From: an uncultured Spirochaetaceae bacterium
GTDB taxonomy: Bacteria; Spirochaetota; Spirochaetia; Sphaerochaetales; Sphaerochaetaceae
Length of the DNA: 7,309 bases
Direction: 5' to 3'
Assembly (NCBI GenBank): GCA_944389985.1
Contig: CALXON010000052.1
Coordinates: forward strand, 1-7,309
The translations under genes and the position numbers were made by a program. Positions within the stretch are counted from its first letter, which is position 1; every line of letters starts with the position of its first letter. Positions 1 to 5,267 of the stretch are shown here, piece by piece. The notes below the pieces were generated by a model that saw only the letters and a program-made list of their open reading frames with translations, did no database searches and had not been told where the DNA came from.

Positions 1-956
1 TCAGACGCTCGAGAAGGAGATTCTGGAAGTCTGAGAATGACGGAGACAAGAAGGAAGCGTATGACACGCTCTACAGAGTGCTCCTCACATACGTCAAGGT
101 CGCAGCTCCTCTCATTCCTTTCGTCACAGAGGAGATCTACCGCTCACTCCGCACGGATGACATGCCGGAGTCGGTCCATCTCTGTGATTATCCGGAATGC
201 AACAGCAGTGAGCGTGATGAGGCTCTTGAGAAGGAGATGTCCCTTACGATGAAGGCTGTGGCCATGGGCCGTGCTCTGAGATCTTCCTCGAACATCAAGA
301 TCAGGCAGCCGCTTTCTCAGTTCTTCATCGTCGACAGAGCTGAGGATGACAGGAAGATCCTCGAGGGTGGCAAGGATATAATCAGCGAGGAGCTGAATGT
401 AAAGAATGTCGTGATCAGCGCTGATGAGTCATCGCTCGTATCGTACTCTGCAAAAGCCAACTTCAAGGTTCTCGGATCGAAGCTCGGAAAGAGCATGAAG
501 GAAGTCGCGGCGAAGATACAGGCTTTCACATCCGATGAGATCGCTTCCATCCTTGATGGCAATGCCAGAACGGTTGCTTATACAGACGGTGAGATCTCGA
601 TCACCGAGGGTGACCTCGTTGTACAGAGAGCTGAGAAGGAGCATGTGAAGGTTCTCAATGACGGTGCGCTCACTGTCGGTTATGATACGGAGATCACCAG
701 GGAGCTCTTCCTTGAGGGAATCGCAAGAGACCTGATCCGCTTTGTACAGACAGAGAGAAAGGAAAAGGATTTCGAGGTTGCCGATCACATCAGGCTCACT
801 GTCTCCGGCAGTGCGGACTTCTCTGCAGCTGTCGAGGCGTTCAGAGGCTATATCATGCAGGAGACACTTGCTGATGAGCTCACTGTCGCGGAGAACAGCG
901 GTTCAGAGACTGAGATCGCCGAAGAGACTGTGAAGGTTTCGGTGGAGAAGGCATGA
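1..956 (+). CDS. ileS: Isoleucyl-tRNA synthetase, C-terminal part (5' end outside window)
   Basis: Charges tRNA-Ile with isoleucine in the cytoplasm. Only the last ~317 codons are present; the reading frame is open from base 3 to the TGA at 954-956, so the catalytic HIGH and KMSKS domains lie upstream. The visible start, RRSRRRFWKSEND followed by an AYDTLY segment and AAPLIPFVTEEIYRSL, is the anticodon-binding helical domain of the long, eukaryote-like (type 2) IleRS. Further on, ARDLIRFVQTERKEKDFEVADHI (split: ARDLIRFVQTERK, then DFEVADHI) matches the C-terminal region shared by such enzymes. There is no C-terminal CxxC zinc ribbon and no KDRLY-like segment, unlike the E. coli type. Type 2 enzymes are known in spirochaetes and are generally insensitive to mupirocin. 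The ATG of the next gene lies inside the last codons (ATGA), so the two are probably translationally coupled. The family is certain; the subtype is inferred from the C-terminal half only. Confidence 0.95.
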   Translation, partial: RRSRRRFWKSENDGDKKEAYDTLYRVLLTYVKVAAPLIPFVTEEIYRSLRTDDMPESVHLCDYPECNSSERDEALEKEMSLTMKAVAMGRALRSSSNIKIRQPLSQFFIVDRAEDDRKILEGGKDIISEELNVKNVVISADESSLVSYSAKANFKVLGSKLGKSMKEVAAKIQAFTSDEIASILDGNARTVAYTDGEISITEGDLVVQRAEKEHVKVLNDGALTVGYDTEITRELFLEGIARDLIRFVQTERKEKDFEVADHIRLTVSGSADFSAAVEAFRGYIMQETLADELTVAENSGSETEIAEETVKVSVEKA

Positions 957-1780
957 AACACAGACTCCTCATTCCTCTCATGATCGCCGTTGTGCTCTCA
1001 TCCTGTGTACATGATTCACCATTCAGGACTGAGCAGTACTTTCAGGCAATGGGAAGGGAAGGGGAGTTCGTGCTTACAGTGAATACACGGAGCTGGAACA
1101 TTCTTGAGGGAGTGCTTCCGGCTGCGGTGCTTGAAAGAACTGACAGGCTTTCCGTCGCGCTTGAGAGTGACGGGGGGATATATGGCGGAGCTGAGGGCAA
1201 TTTCGGTTACGCAGGTGTGAATGCCGTCCTCGACTGGTCTCCGGACTTCCGTCTTGTCGACGGGGATCTCAGATATTTCCAGTCCAGATCGGTTTCACTT
1301 GAGGCCGCGGTTCCAAGATCGGGCATACTGCTCTTCTCATCGTCGTCGTATCCTCAGGCATACGCCGCCACAATCTCTGACAGGGCAATGTACATCGATG
1401 ATGCGCTCGCTCTTGAGATGTCAGGACATGATGGAGCTGTATATGCTGCAAAGCCTTCATCCATTCCCGATGCGGGCATCGCGATACCTGACGAGACAGC
1501 AAGGAAGATCGACAGGCTCATGCTGCTTTTTGATGAGGAAGACAGCAGAATCCGCATCACAGGCTTGATTGATATGGATTCGGAGTCATCGGCAAGGACG
1601 CTCTCGACACTGTTCCGCAATGAGCTTCTCAAGAGCATCAGACAGAGGGGAGAGAAACCTGATTTCTCAGTCCTCTCGGGTTACTTCACATGTAAGGGCG
1701 ATACTGTCTATATTGATTATCCGGAGATGGACCGGAGTGCAGTGGAAGCTATGGTCAAAGCCTCCACAGGAGGATTCTGA
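953..1780 (+). CDS. Predicted lipoprotein of unknown function
   Basis: I do not recognise a family. The 275-residue product starts with a basic n-region (K2, H3, R4), a hydrophobic stretch over residues 5-15 and a lipobox L15-S16-S17-C18, so it should be cleaved before C18, lipidated and exported to the periplasmic face of a membrane. Residue +2 is Val, not Asp, so retention in the inner membrane is not indicated. The mature part has no transmembrane segment. It shows alternating short hydrophobic strands, for example FVLTVNTRSWNIL near residue 40 and SGILLFSSSSY near residue 125, and a helix-like, charged C-terminal half. Position 944-947 (GGAG) can serve as ribosome binding site. The start overlaps the ileS stop (ATGA), and the TGA is one base before the next gene, so it belongs to the aminoacyl-tRNA synthetase operon. 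Nothing in the sequence ties it to translation itself; co-transcription may be only historical. Confidence 0.85.
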   Translation: MKHRLLIPLMIAVVLSSCVHDSPFRTEQYFQAMGREGEFVLTVNTRSWNILEGVLPAAVLERTDRLSVALESDGGIYGGAEGNFGYAGVNAVLDWSPDFRLVDGDLRYFQSRSVSLEAAVPRSGILLFSSSSYPQAYAATISDRAMYIDDALALEMSGHDGAVYAAKPSSIPDAGIAIPDETARKIDRLMLLFDEEDSRIRITGLIDMDSESSARTLSTLFRNELLKSIRQRGEKPDFSVLSGYFTCKGDTVYIDYPEMDRSAVEAMVKASTGGF

Positions 1781-1781
1781 T

Positions 1782-1985
1782 ATGCCGCTATATGAGTATA
1801 AGTGCACTAAGTGCGGTAATGATTATGAAGTTATAAAGGGATTTTCGGATGATGCCGACCATGACATCTGTCCGAAGTGCAATGCGCCGGCAGAGAGGGT
1901 CTTCTCTGAGGCTCCTGCCGTTGTGTACCATGGATCGGGTTACTACTGTACCGATCACAAAGGCGCTGCAGGAGGAGATAAATGA
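1782..1985 (+). CDS. FmdB-family zinc-ribbon protein
   Basis: A 67-residue protein with the typical N-terminus of the FmdB/CxxC_CxxC_SSSS family, MPLYEYKCTKCG, and two cysteine pairs, C8-x2-C11 and C30-x2-C33, expected to bind one zinc ion. The tail GSGYYCTDHK matches the GSGFYxTD segment usual in the family, and the length is normal. FmdB was named as a putative regulator in methylotrophs, but the molecular role of most members is unknown, so no function is claimed beyond a small zinc-binding protein. I chose ATG 1782 because AGGAGGA at 1768-1774 sits seven bases upstream and the family alignment begins there; an in-frame start at 1569 would add 71 residues of out-of-frame lipoprotein sequence. 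It follows the lipoprotein gene after one base and overlaps trpS by ATGA, so it is part of the same transcript. Confidence 0.9.
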   Translation: MPLYEYKCTKCGNDYEVIKGFSDDADHDICPKCNAPAERVFSEAPAVVYHGSGYYCTDHKGAAGGDK

Positions 1986-2962
1986 AGAGAATACTCACAG
2001 GTGACAGGACAACAGGACATCTTCACCTCGGTCACTATGTAGGATCCCTGACACAGCGTGTCGCGCTTCAGGATGAGTATGAGGAGTTCATCCTCCTTGC
2101 GGATGTTCAGGCACTGACAACACATTTCAGCAATCCTGAGCTGATCAACGACTCGATCTATCAGGTTGCGATAGACAACCTTGCGGCAGGACTGGATCCG
2201 GAGAAGGTAACATTCGTCCAGCAGTCCATGATACCTGCCATCGCAGAGCTGACTATCTTCTACTCGATGATAGTGACGGTGAACCAGCTCTCACATAATC
2301 CTACGATCAAGACAGAGGCAAAGAACTACGGCTACAAGGAGCTTTCATACGGCTTCCTGGGATACCCTGTATCACAGACTGCTGACATAACGTTCTGCAA
2401 TGCTGATCTCGTTCCAGTAGGAGAGGACCAGATTCCTCATATCGAGCTTTCAAGAAAGATCGTCAGGAAGTTCAATGATCTCTATGGAACGACGATCACA
2501 GAGCCGAACTACAAGCTCTCAGCGGTCTCCCGCCTTCCCGGTCTTGACGGAAACGCCAAGATGGGTAAGAGCCTTGGAAACGCTGTCTATCTCTCGGATC
2601 CCCAGGATGTTCTGACAAACAAGATAAGGAATGCTGTCACCGACACCAACAGAATCTCTGTGAAGATTCCCGGCAACCCCGATGTCTGTACAGTCTATAC
2701 ATATCACAAAGCCTTCAACAGCGATGAGAGCGAGAACATATGCTCGATGTGCAGGAACGCATCTATCGGATGTGTCGCATGCAAGAAACTCCTTGCGGAG
2801 AAGATGAACGCCATCTTCGAACCTGTGAGGGAGAGACGTCATTACTACGAAGAGCACAAGGATGAGGTCAGGGACATAATAAAGACGGGCACTGCCAAGG
2901 CCAATGAGATCGGCAACAGGAACATAGCCGAGATCAAGGAGAAGATGCACGTCACGATCTGA
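1982..2962 (+). CDS. trpS: Tryptophanyl-tRNA synthetase, probable Fe-S cluster type
   Basis: Class I synthetase that activates tryptophan with ATP and loads tRNA-Trp. The 326-residue product is full length. The N-terminal Rossmann fold shows GDRTTGHLHLGHYVGSL, with the HIGH signature as HLGH at residues 15-18; GEDQ at 147-150 lies in the conserved substrate region; the second signature reads KMGKS at 193-197 instead of KMSKS. In the C-terminal anticodon-binding domain are C236, C254, C257, C264 and C267. C236-x20-C257-x6-C264-x2-C267 is close to the C-x22-C-x6-C-x2-C pattern I recall for the [4Fe-4S] cluster of Thermotoga maritima TrpRS, so a cluster near the anticodon site is likely. The ribosome binding site GGAGGAG (1971-1977) lies inside the fmdB-like gene and the ATG overlaps its stop. 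It is the last gene before an intrinsic terminator. Identity is certain; cluster binding is inferred. Confidence 0.97.
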   Translation: MKRILTGDRTTGHLHLGHYVGSLTQRVALQDEYEEFILLADVQALTTHFSNPELINDSIYQVAIDNLAAGLDPEKVTFVQQSMIPAIAELTIFYSMIVTVNQLSHNPTIKTEAKNYGYKELSYGFLGYPVSQTADITFCNADLVPVGEDQIPHIELSRKIVRKFNDLYGTTITEPNYKLSAVSRLPGLDGNAKMGKSLGNAVYLSDPQDVLTNKIRNAVTDTNRISVKIPGNPDVCTVYTYHKAFNSDESENICSMCRNASIGCVACKKLLAEKMNAIFEPVRERRHYYEEHKDEVRDIIKTGTAKANEIGNRNIAEIKEKMHVTI

Positions 2963-2968
2963 TTGCAG

Positions 2969-2996
2969 GAGCCTTCCACCGGAGGGCTCTTTTTTT
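2969..2996 (+). terminator. Intrinsic terminator after trpS
   Basis: A nine-pair stem, GAGCCTTCC (2969-2977) with GGAGGGCTC (2981-2989), contains one G-T wobble, has a three-base loop ACC and is followed directly by seven T (2990-2996). It begins six bases after the trpS stop. This is a textbook Rho-independent terminator and closes the ileS-trpS operon, separating it from ldhA. On the minus strand there is no matching T-run, so it acts in the plus direction only. Confidence 0.93.
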
Positions 2997-3048
2997 CATT
3001 TGCTTTGTCTCCGTTCCGGTATTACCTTGAGGGAGAGGAGAAAAAGTA

Positions 3049-4029
3049 ATGAGAATAGCTCTTTTCGATACAAAGTCTTATGACAGAACTCATTTCGAAG
3101 AAGCGAACAAAGCCTTCGGATATGAGATTATCTATCATGAGTCATCACTGAACAAGAACACAGCATTGCTTGCAAAAGGTGCCGATGTGGTATGTCCGTT
3201 CGTCAACTGTACCGTTGACAAGGATGTTATAGACGTACTTGCAGAGGAGGGCGTGAAGCTTATAGCACTCCGCTCTGCAGGATTCAACAACACAGATTAC
3301 AAATACGCGCTCTCAAAGGGTATTCCTGTAGTCAGGGTTCCTGCATACAGTCCTCATGCTGTCGCAGAACATTCGTTTGCACTGCTTCTTGCTCTTGTAA
3401 GGAAGCTGACACATGCATATGTACGCACAAGGGAGTTCAACTTCTCACTTTCAGGTCTTGTCGGCATGGATCTCTACGGAAAGACCATAGGCATTGTCGG
3501 AACAGGAAAGATAGGACAGTGTGCCATAGATATAGCAAAGGGATTCGGGATGAGGGTGCTTGCATATGATCCGTTCCCTAAGGAGATGGATGGCGTTGAG
3601 TACACAGATCTCGATACCCTCCTGAAGGAGTCCGATGTGGTGAGTCTTTACTGTCCTCTCACAAAGGAGAACAGGCACCTGATAAATGAGAAGACAATCG
3701 ATGACATGAAGGACACTGCATACCTTATAAACACATCCAGGGGCGGTCTCATAGACTCGGAAGCCCTGCTTGAGGCTCTGAAGGAGAAGAAACTCGGAGG
3801 TGCTGCTCTCGATGTCTATGAAGAGGAGGCCGGAATCTTCTATACGGACCAGAGTGACGAAGGTATCGCGGATGACACTCTTGCTCGCCTTATCAGCATG
3901 CCGAACGTCATAATAACATCCCATCAGGGTTATCTGACAAAGGAAGCACTTTCTGCCATAAGCATGACAACTCTGTCGAACATAAGGGAGTTCGAGACAG
4001 GAAAGGAACTGAGCAATCAGGTCAGATGA
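3049..4029 (+). CDS. ldhA: D-lactate dehydrogenase (LdhA-type, NAD-dependent)
   Basis: Reduces pyruvate to D-lactate with NADH in the cytoplasm, recycling NAD+ during fermentation. The 326-residue length is normal for the D-2-hydroxyacid dehydrogenase family. Seen in order: the catalytic-domain segment RSAGFNNTD (75-83), the link VPAYSPHAVAEHSFALLL (97-114), the dinucleotide-binding GTGKIG (151-156) with D174 in AYDPF at the position that selects NAD over NADP, NTSRGGLID with catalytic R231, ALDVYEEE with the acid residue at about E258, and SHQGYLT with the proton-donor H292. The HQGYLT and DVYEEE segments favour D-lactate dehydrogenase over phosphoglycerate or other hydroxyacid dehydrogenases. 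The ribosome binding site is GAGGAG at 3035-3040, eight bases before the ATG. It lies after the trpS terminator, so it must have its own promoter, which I could not place convincingly. kdgK follows 152 bases downstream. Confidence 0.93.
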   Translation: MRIALFDTKSYDRTHFEEANKAFGYEIIYHESSLNKNTALLAKGADVVCPFVNCTVDKDVIDVLAEEGVKLIALRSAGFNNTDYKYALSKGIPVVRVPAYSPHAVAEHSFALLLALVRKLTHAYVRTREFNFSLSGLVGMDLYGKTIGIVGTGKIGQCAIDIAKGFGMRVLAYDPFPKEMDGVEYTDLDTLLKESDVVSLYCPLTKENRHLINEKTIDDMKDTAYLINTSRGGLIDSEALLEALKEKKLGGAALDVYEEEAGIFYTDQSDEGIADDTLARLISMPNVIITSHQGYLTKEALSAISMTTLSNIREFETGKELSNQVR

Positions 4030-4041
4030 CAGAAGGATATG

Positions 4042-4095
4042 ATCACATTCCTTCCGTATAGAGGATGTATTCTGCCCGGAAAGTATGAATGTGAT
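4042..4095. repeat. Nested inverted repeat downstream of ldhA
   Basis: ATCACATTC (4042-4050) and GAATGTGAT (4087-4095) are perfect nine-base inverted repeats. Inside them, TTCCG (4052-4056) and CGGAA (4077-4081) form a second pair, so the RNA could fold into an interrupted stem with a loop of about 20 bases. It starts 13 bases after the ldhA stop. There is no T-run behind it, so it is not a standard terminator; it could stabilise the ldhA mRNA 3' end or hold a protein-binding site. The repeats are seen; the role is unknown. Confidence 0.6.
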
Positions 4096-4117
4096 TGAGA
4101 TTTCCTCTTGCATTCAT
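4085..4117. repeat. Second inverted repeat competing with the first
   Basis: ATGAATG (4085-4091) pairs with CATTCAT (4111-4117) across a 19-base loop. GAATG at 4087-4091 is also part of the 3' arm of the upstream repeat, so the two stems cannot form together. The 3' arm overlaps the proposed -35 region of the kdgK promoter. Seven bases is short and could arise by chance; function is not established. Confidence 0.4.
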
Positions 4118-4135
4118 CGGTTCTGATGATATACT
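4108..4135 (+). promoter_or_regulatory. Predicted sigma-70 promoter of kdgK with extended -10
   Basis: TATACT at 4130-4135 matches five of six bases of the -10 consensus and is preceded by TG plus one base (4127-4129), an extended -10. A weak -35, TTGCAT (4108-4113), stands 16 bases upstream. Transcription would start at about 4141-4143, exactly where the palindrome before kdgK begins. The placement is a reading by eye, supported by the absence of a terminator that would forbid read-through from ldhA as an alternative. Confidence 0.55.
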
Positions 4136-4140
4136 TCATT

Positions 4141-4169
4141 CTGGAAATGGAACATTGTTTCATTTCCGG
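4141..4169. promoter_or_regulatory. 29-bp palindrome at the kdgK start site, probable KdgR/IclR-like operator
   Basis: Bases 4141-4153 pair with 4157-4169 over 13 positions, 11 Watson-Crick and two G-T, around the centre ATT (4154-4156). The core ATGGAACATTGTTTCAT (4147-4163) resembles the operators I recall for KdgR and related IclR-family repressors (TGAAACA-n-TGTTTCA type), and the gene behind it is a KDG kinase. It starts at the predicted +1 and its last two G belong to the Shine-Dalgarno GGGAGG (4168-4173), so a bound repressor would block transcription, and the same sequence as RNA hairpin could limit ribosome access or protect the 5' end. No regulator gene is in the window, so the binding protein is unknown. 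Confidence 0.6.
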
Positions 4170-4181
4170 GAGGTTGTAAAT

Positions 4182-5267
4182 ATGCCTGTTGTGGTTTCAT
4201 TCGGTGAGATAATGGCCCGTATAAGTACAGAAGGGTACTATACTTTCCGCCAGGCGCTTCCAGGAAGCATGACTGTATGTTTTGCCGGAGCGGAAGCTAA
4301 TGTCGCAGCGTCGATCGCGCTTCTCGGCGGACAGTCGAGGTACGTCACGGCTCTTCCCGAGAATGATATCACGGACGCATGCATAGGAAACCTGAGGAAC
4401 CTCGGTGTCGATGCTTCCCATGTCCTTAAAAAGAAGGATGGAAGGCTCGGAATATACTTTGTGCAGACCGGTGCTGATCAGAGACCGGGAAAGGTCATCT
4501 ATGACCGTGATGCATCCACATTCTCAATGACTGATGGTGATGAGTATGACTGGGATGAGATATTCAGGGACGCTTCGATCCTGCATGTCACAGGTATCAC
4601 ACCGGCTGTATCAAAAAGGGCGGCTGAGGCACAGCTCTACTGTATGAGGAAGGCCAAGGAGCATGGAGTGACTATCTCATTCGACTGCAACTTCCGCTCA
4701 AAGCTCTGGAACTGGGAGCCTGGAACGCCTAAGCAGGAACTCGCCGGACGTGTCATCGGAGAGATGATGGAGTATGTGGACATTCTCTTCGCAGCCAGAA
4801 TCGATGCCGAGGCAATATTCGGTATCCATGTCGGCTGTTCCGACACGCTCTCGAGAATTGATGAGCAGCCGTATGTCGCTGAGGCTATAAAGCGTAGATT
4901 CCCGTCCGTGAAGCTTCTTGCAACTACGATGAGACAGTCAATAAGCGCCACATACAATCAGTGGGGTGCGGCTCTGTATGATCTCTCAAACGGTTGTCAG
5001 TATGTCTCTCCATGTGTGGATGGCAGATATGTTCCATATGACATAACATTCATCGTTGACCGTATCGGGGCAGGGGACAGCTTCGCGGCAGGACTTCTCT
5101 TTGCATTGCAGGATCCGGAACTGGGTAAGGATCTTCAGACTGTCATCGATTTCGCCACCGCAGCATCATGTCTTTCCCATTCTGTCATGCAGGATATCAA
5201 CTTCGTGTCAAAGGAAGATGTCATTGCGCTGATGAAGACCGGTGGACACGGAACAGTGTCCAGATGA
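4182..5267 (+). CDS. kdgK: 2-Keto-3-deoxygluconate kinase (PfkB family)
   Basis: Phosphorylates 2-keto-3-deoxygluconate to KDPG with ATP, the step that joins hexuronate or pectin breakdown to KDPG aldolase. The 361-residue product begins with SFGEIMARIS, has AGAEANVA at 35-42, the substrate segment IYFVQTGADQRPGKVIYDR (91-109), SFDCNFRSKLW (166-176) and the PfkB signature DRIGAGDSFAAG (293-304), with D299 the catalytic base. This arrangement is that of KdgK rather than fructokinase or ribokinase; activity on other keto-deoxy sugar acids cannot be excluded. One oddity is Ala35, where the family usually has Gly in the GG pair. ATG 4182 was chosen because GGGAGG (4168-4173) lies eight bases upstream and the family begins here; an in-frame TTG at 4095 would add 29 residues translated from the operator region. 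Its stop directly touches the stop of the convergent glycosyltransferase gene. Confidence 0.88.
   Translation: MPVVVSFGEIMARISTEGYYTFRQALPGSMTVCFAGAEANVAASIALLGGQSRYVTALPENDITDACIGNLRNLGVDASHVLKKKDGRLGIYFVQTGADQRPGKVIYDRDASTFSMTDGDEYDWDEIFRDASILHVTGITPAVSKRAAEAQLYCMRKAKEHGVTISFDCNFRSKLWNWEPGTPKQELAGRVIGEMMEYVDILFAARIDAEAIFGIHVGCSDTLSRIDEQPYVAEAIKRRFPSVKLLATTMRQSISATYNQWGAALYDLSNGCQYVSPCVDGRYVPYDITFIVDRIGAGDSFAAGLLFALQDPELGKDLQTVIDFATAASCLSHSVMQDINFVSKEDVIALMKTGGHGTVSR
5243..5262. terminator. Possible bidirectional hairpin at the convergent gene ends
   Basis: TGGACAC (5243-5249) and GTGTCCA (5256-5262) form a seven-pair stem with a six-base loop, inside the last codons of kdgK and just before the two abutting stops. 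In the plus direction a T-rich stretch (ATTCTTTTCTTC, 5281-5292) follows only about 18 bases later, and in the minus direction there is none, so it is not a standard intrinsic terminator. With no intergenic space, it is the only stem seen that could slow converging polymerases. Confidence 0.3.

Noticed and set aside
1569..1781. N-terminal extension of the zinc-ribbon gene by 71 residues
   Set aside because: The extension is an alternate-frame reading of the lipoprotein gene; the family start and a strong AGGAGGA point to 1782.
2519..2950. A 143-codon open frame on the minus strand opposite trpS
   Set aside because: It is fully inside a certain trpS gene, and its sequence shows no recognisable domain.
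3000..3025. A promoter for ldhA using TTGCTT (3000-3005) and TATTAC (3020-3025)
   Set aside because: The spacer is only 14 bases and the -10 box matches four of six, so I could not support it, although ldhA must have some promoter after the terminator.
4042..4095. CRP-like site from TCACA and TGTGA
   Set aside because: The half-sites are in the wrong order (TCACA first) and 40 bases apart, unlike TGTGA-N6-TCACA.
4042..4100. Intrinsic terminator for ldhA
   Set aside because: A stem can form, but the bases after it (TGAGATTTCC) contain no T-run.
3451..4113. A 220-codon open frame on the minus strand opposite ldhA
   Set aside because: It lies antisense to a highly conserved dehydrogenase, shows no family motif and has cysteine- and leucine-rich sequence typical of reverse-frame translation.
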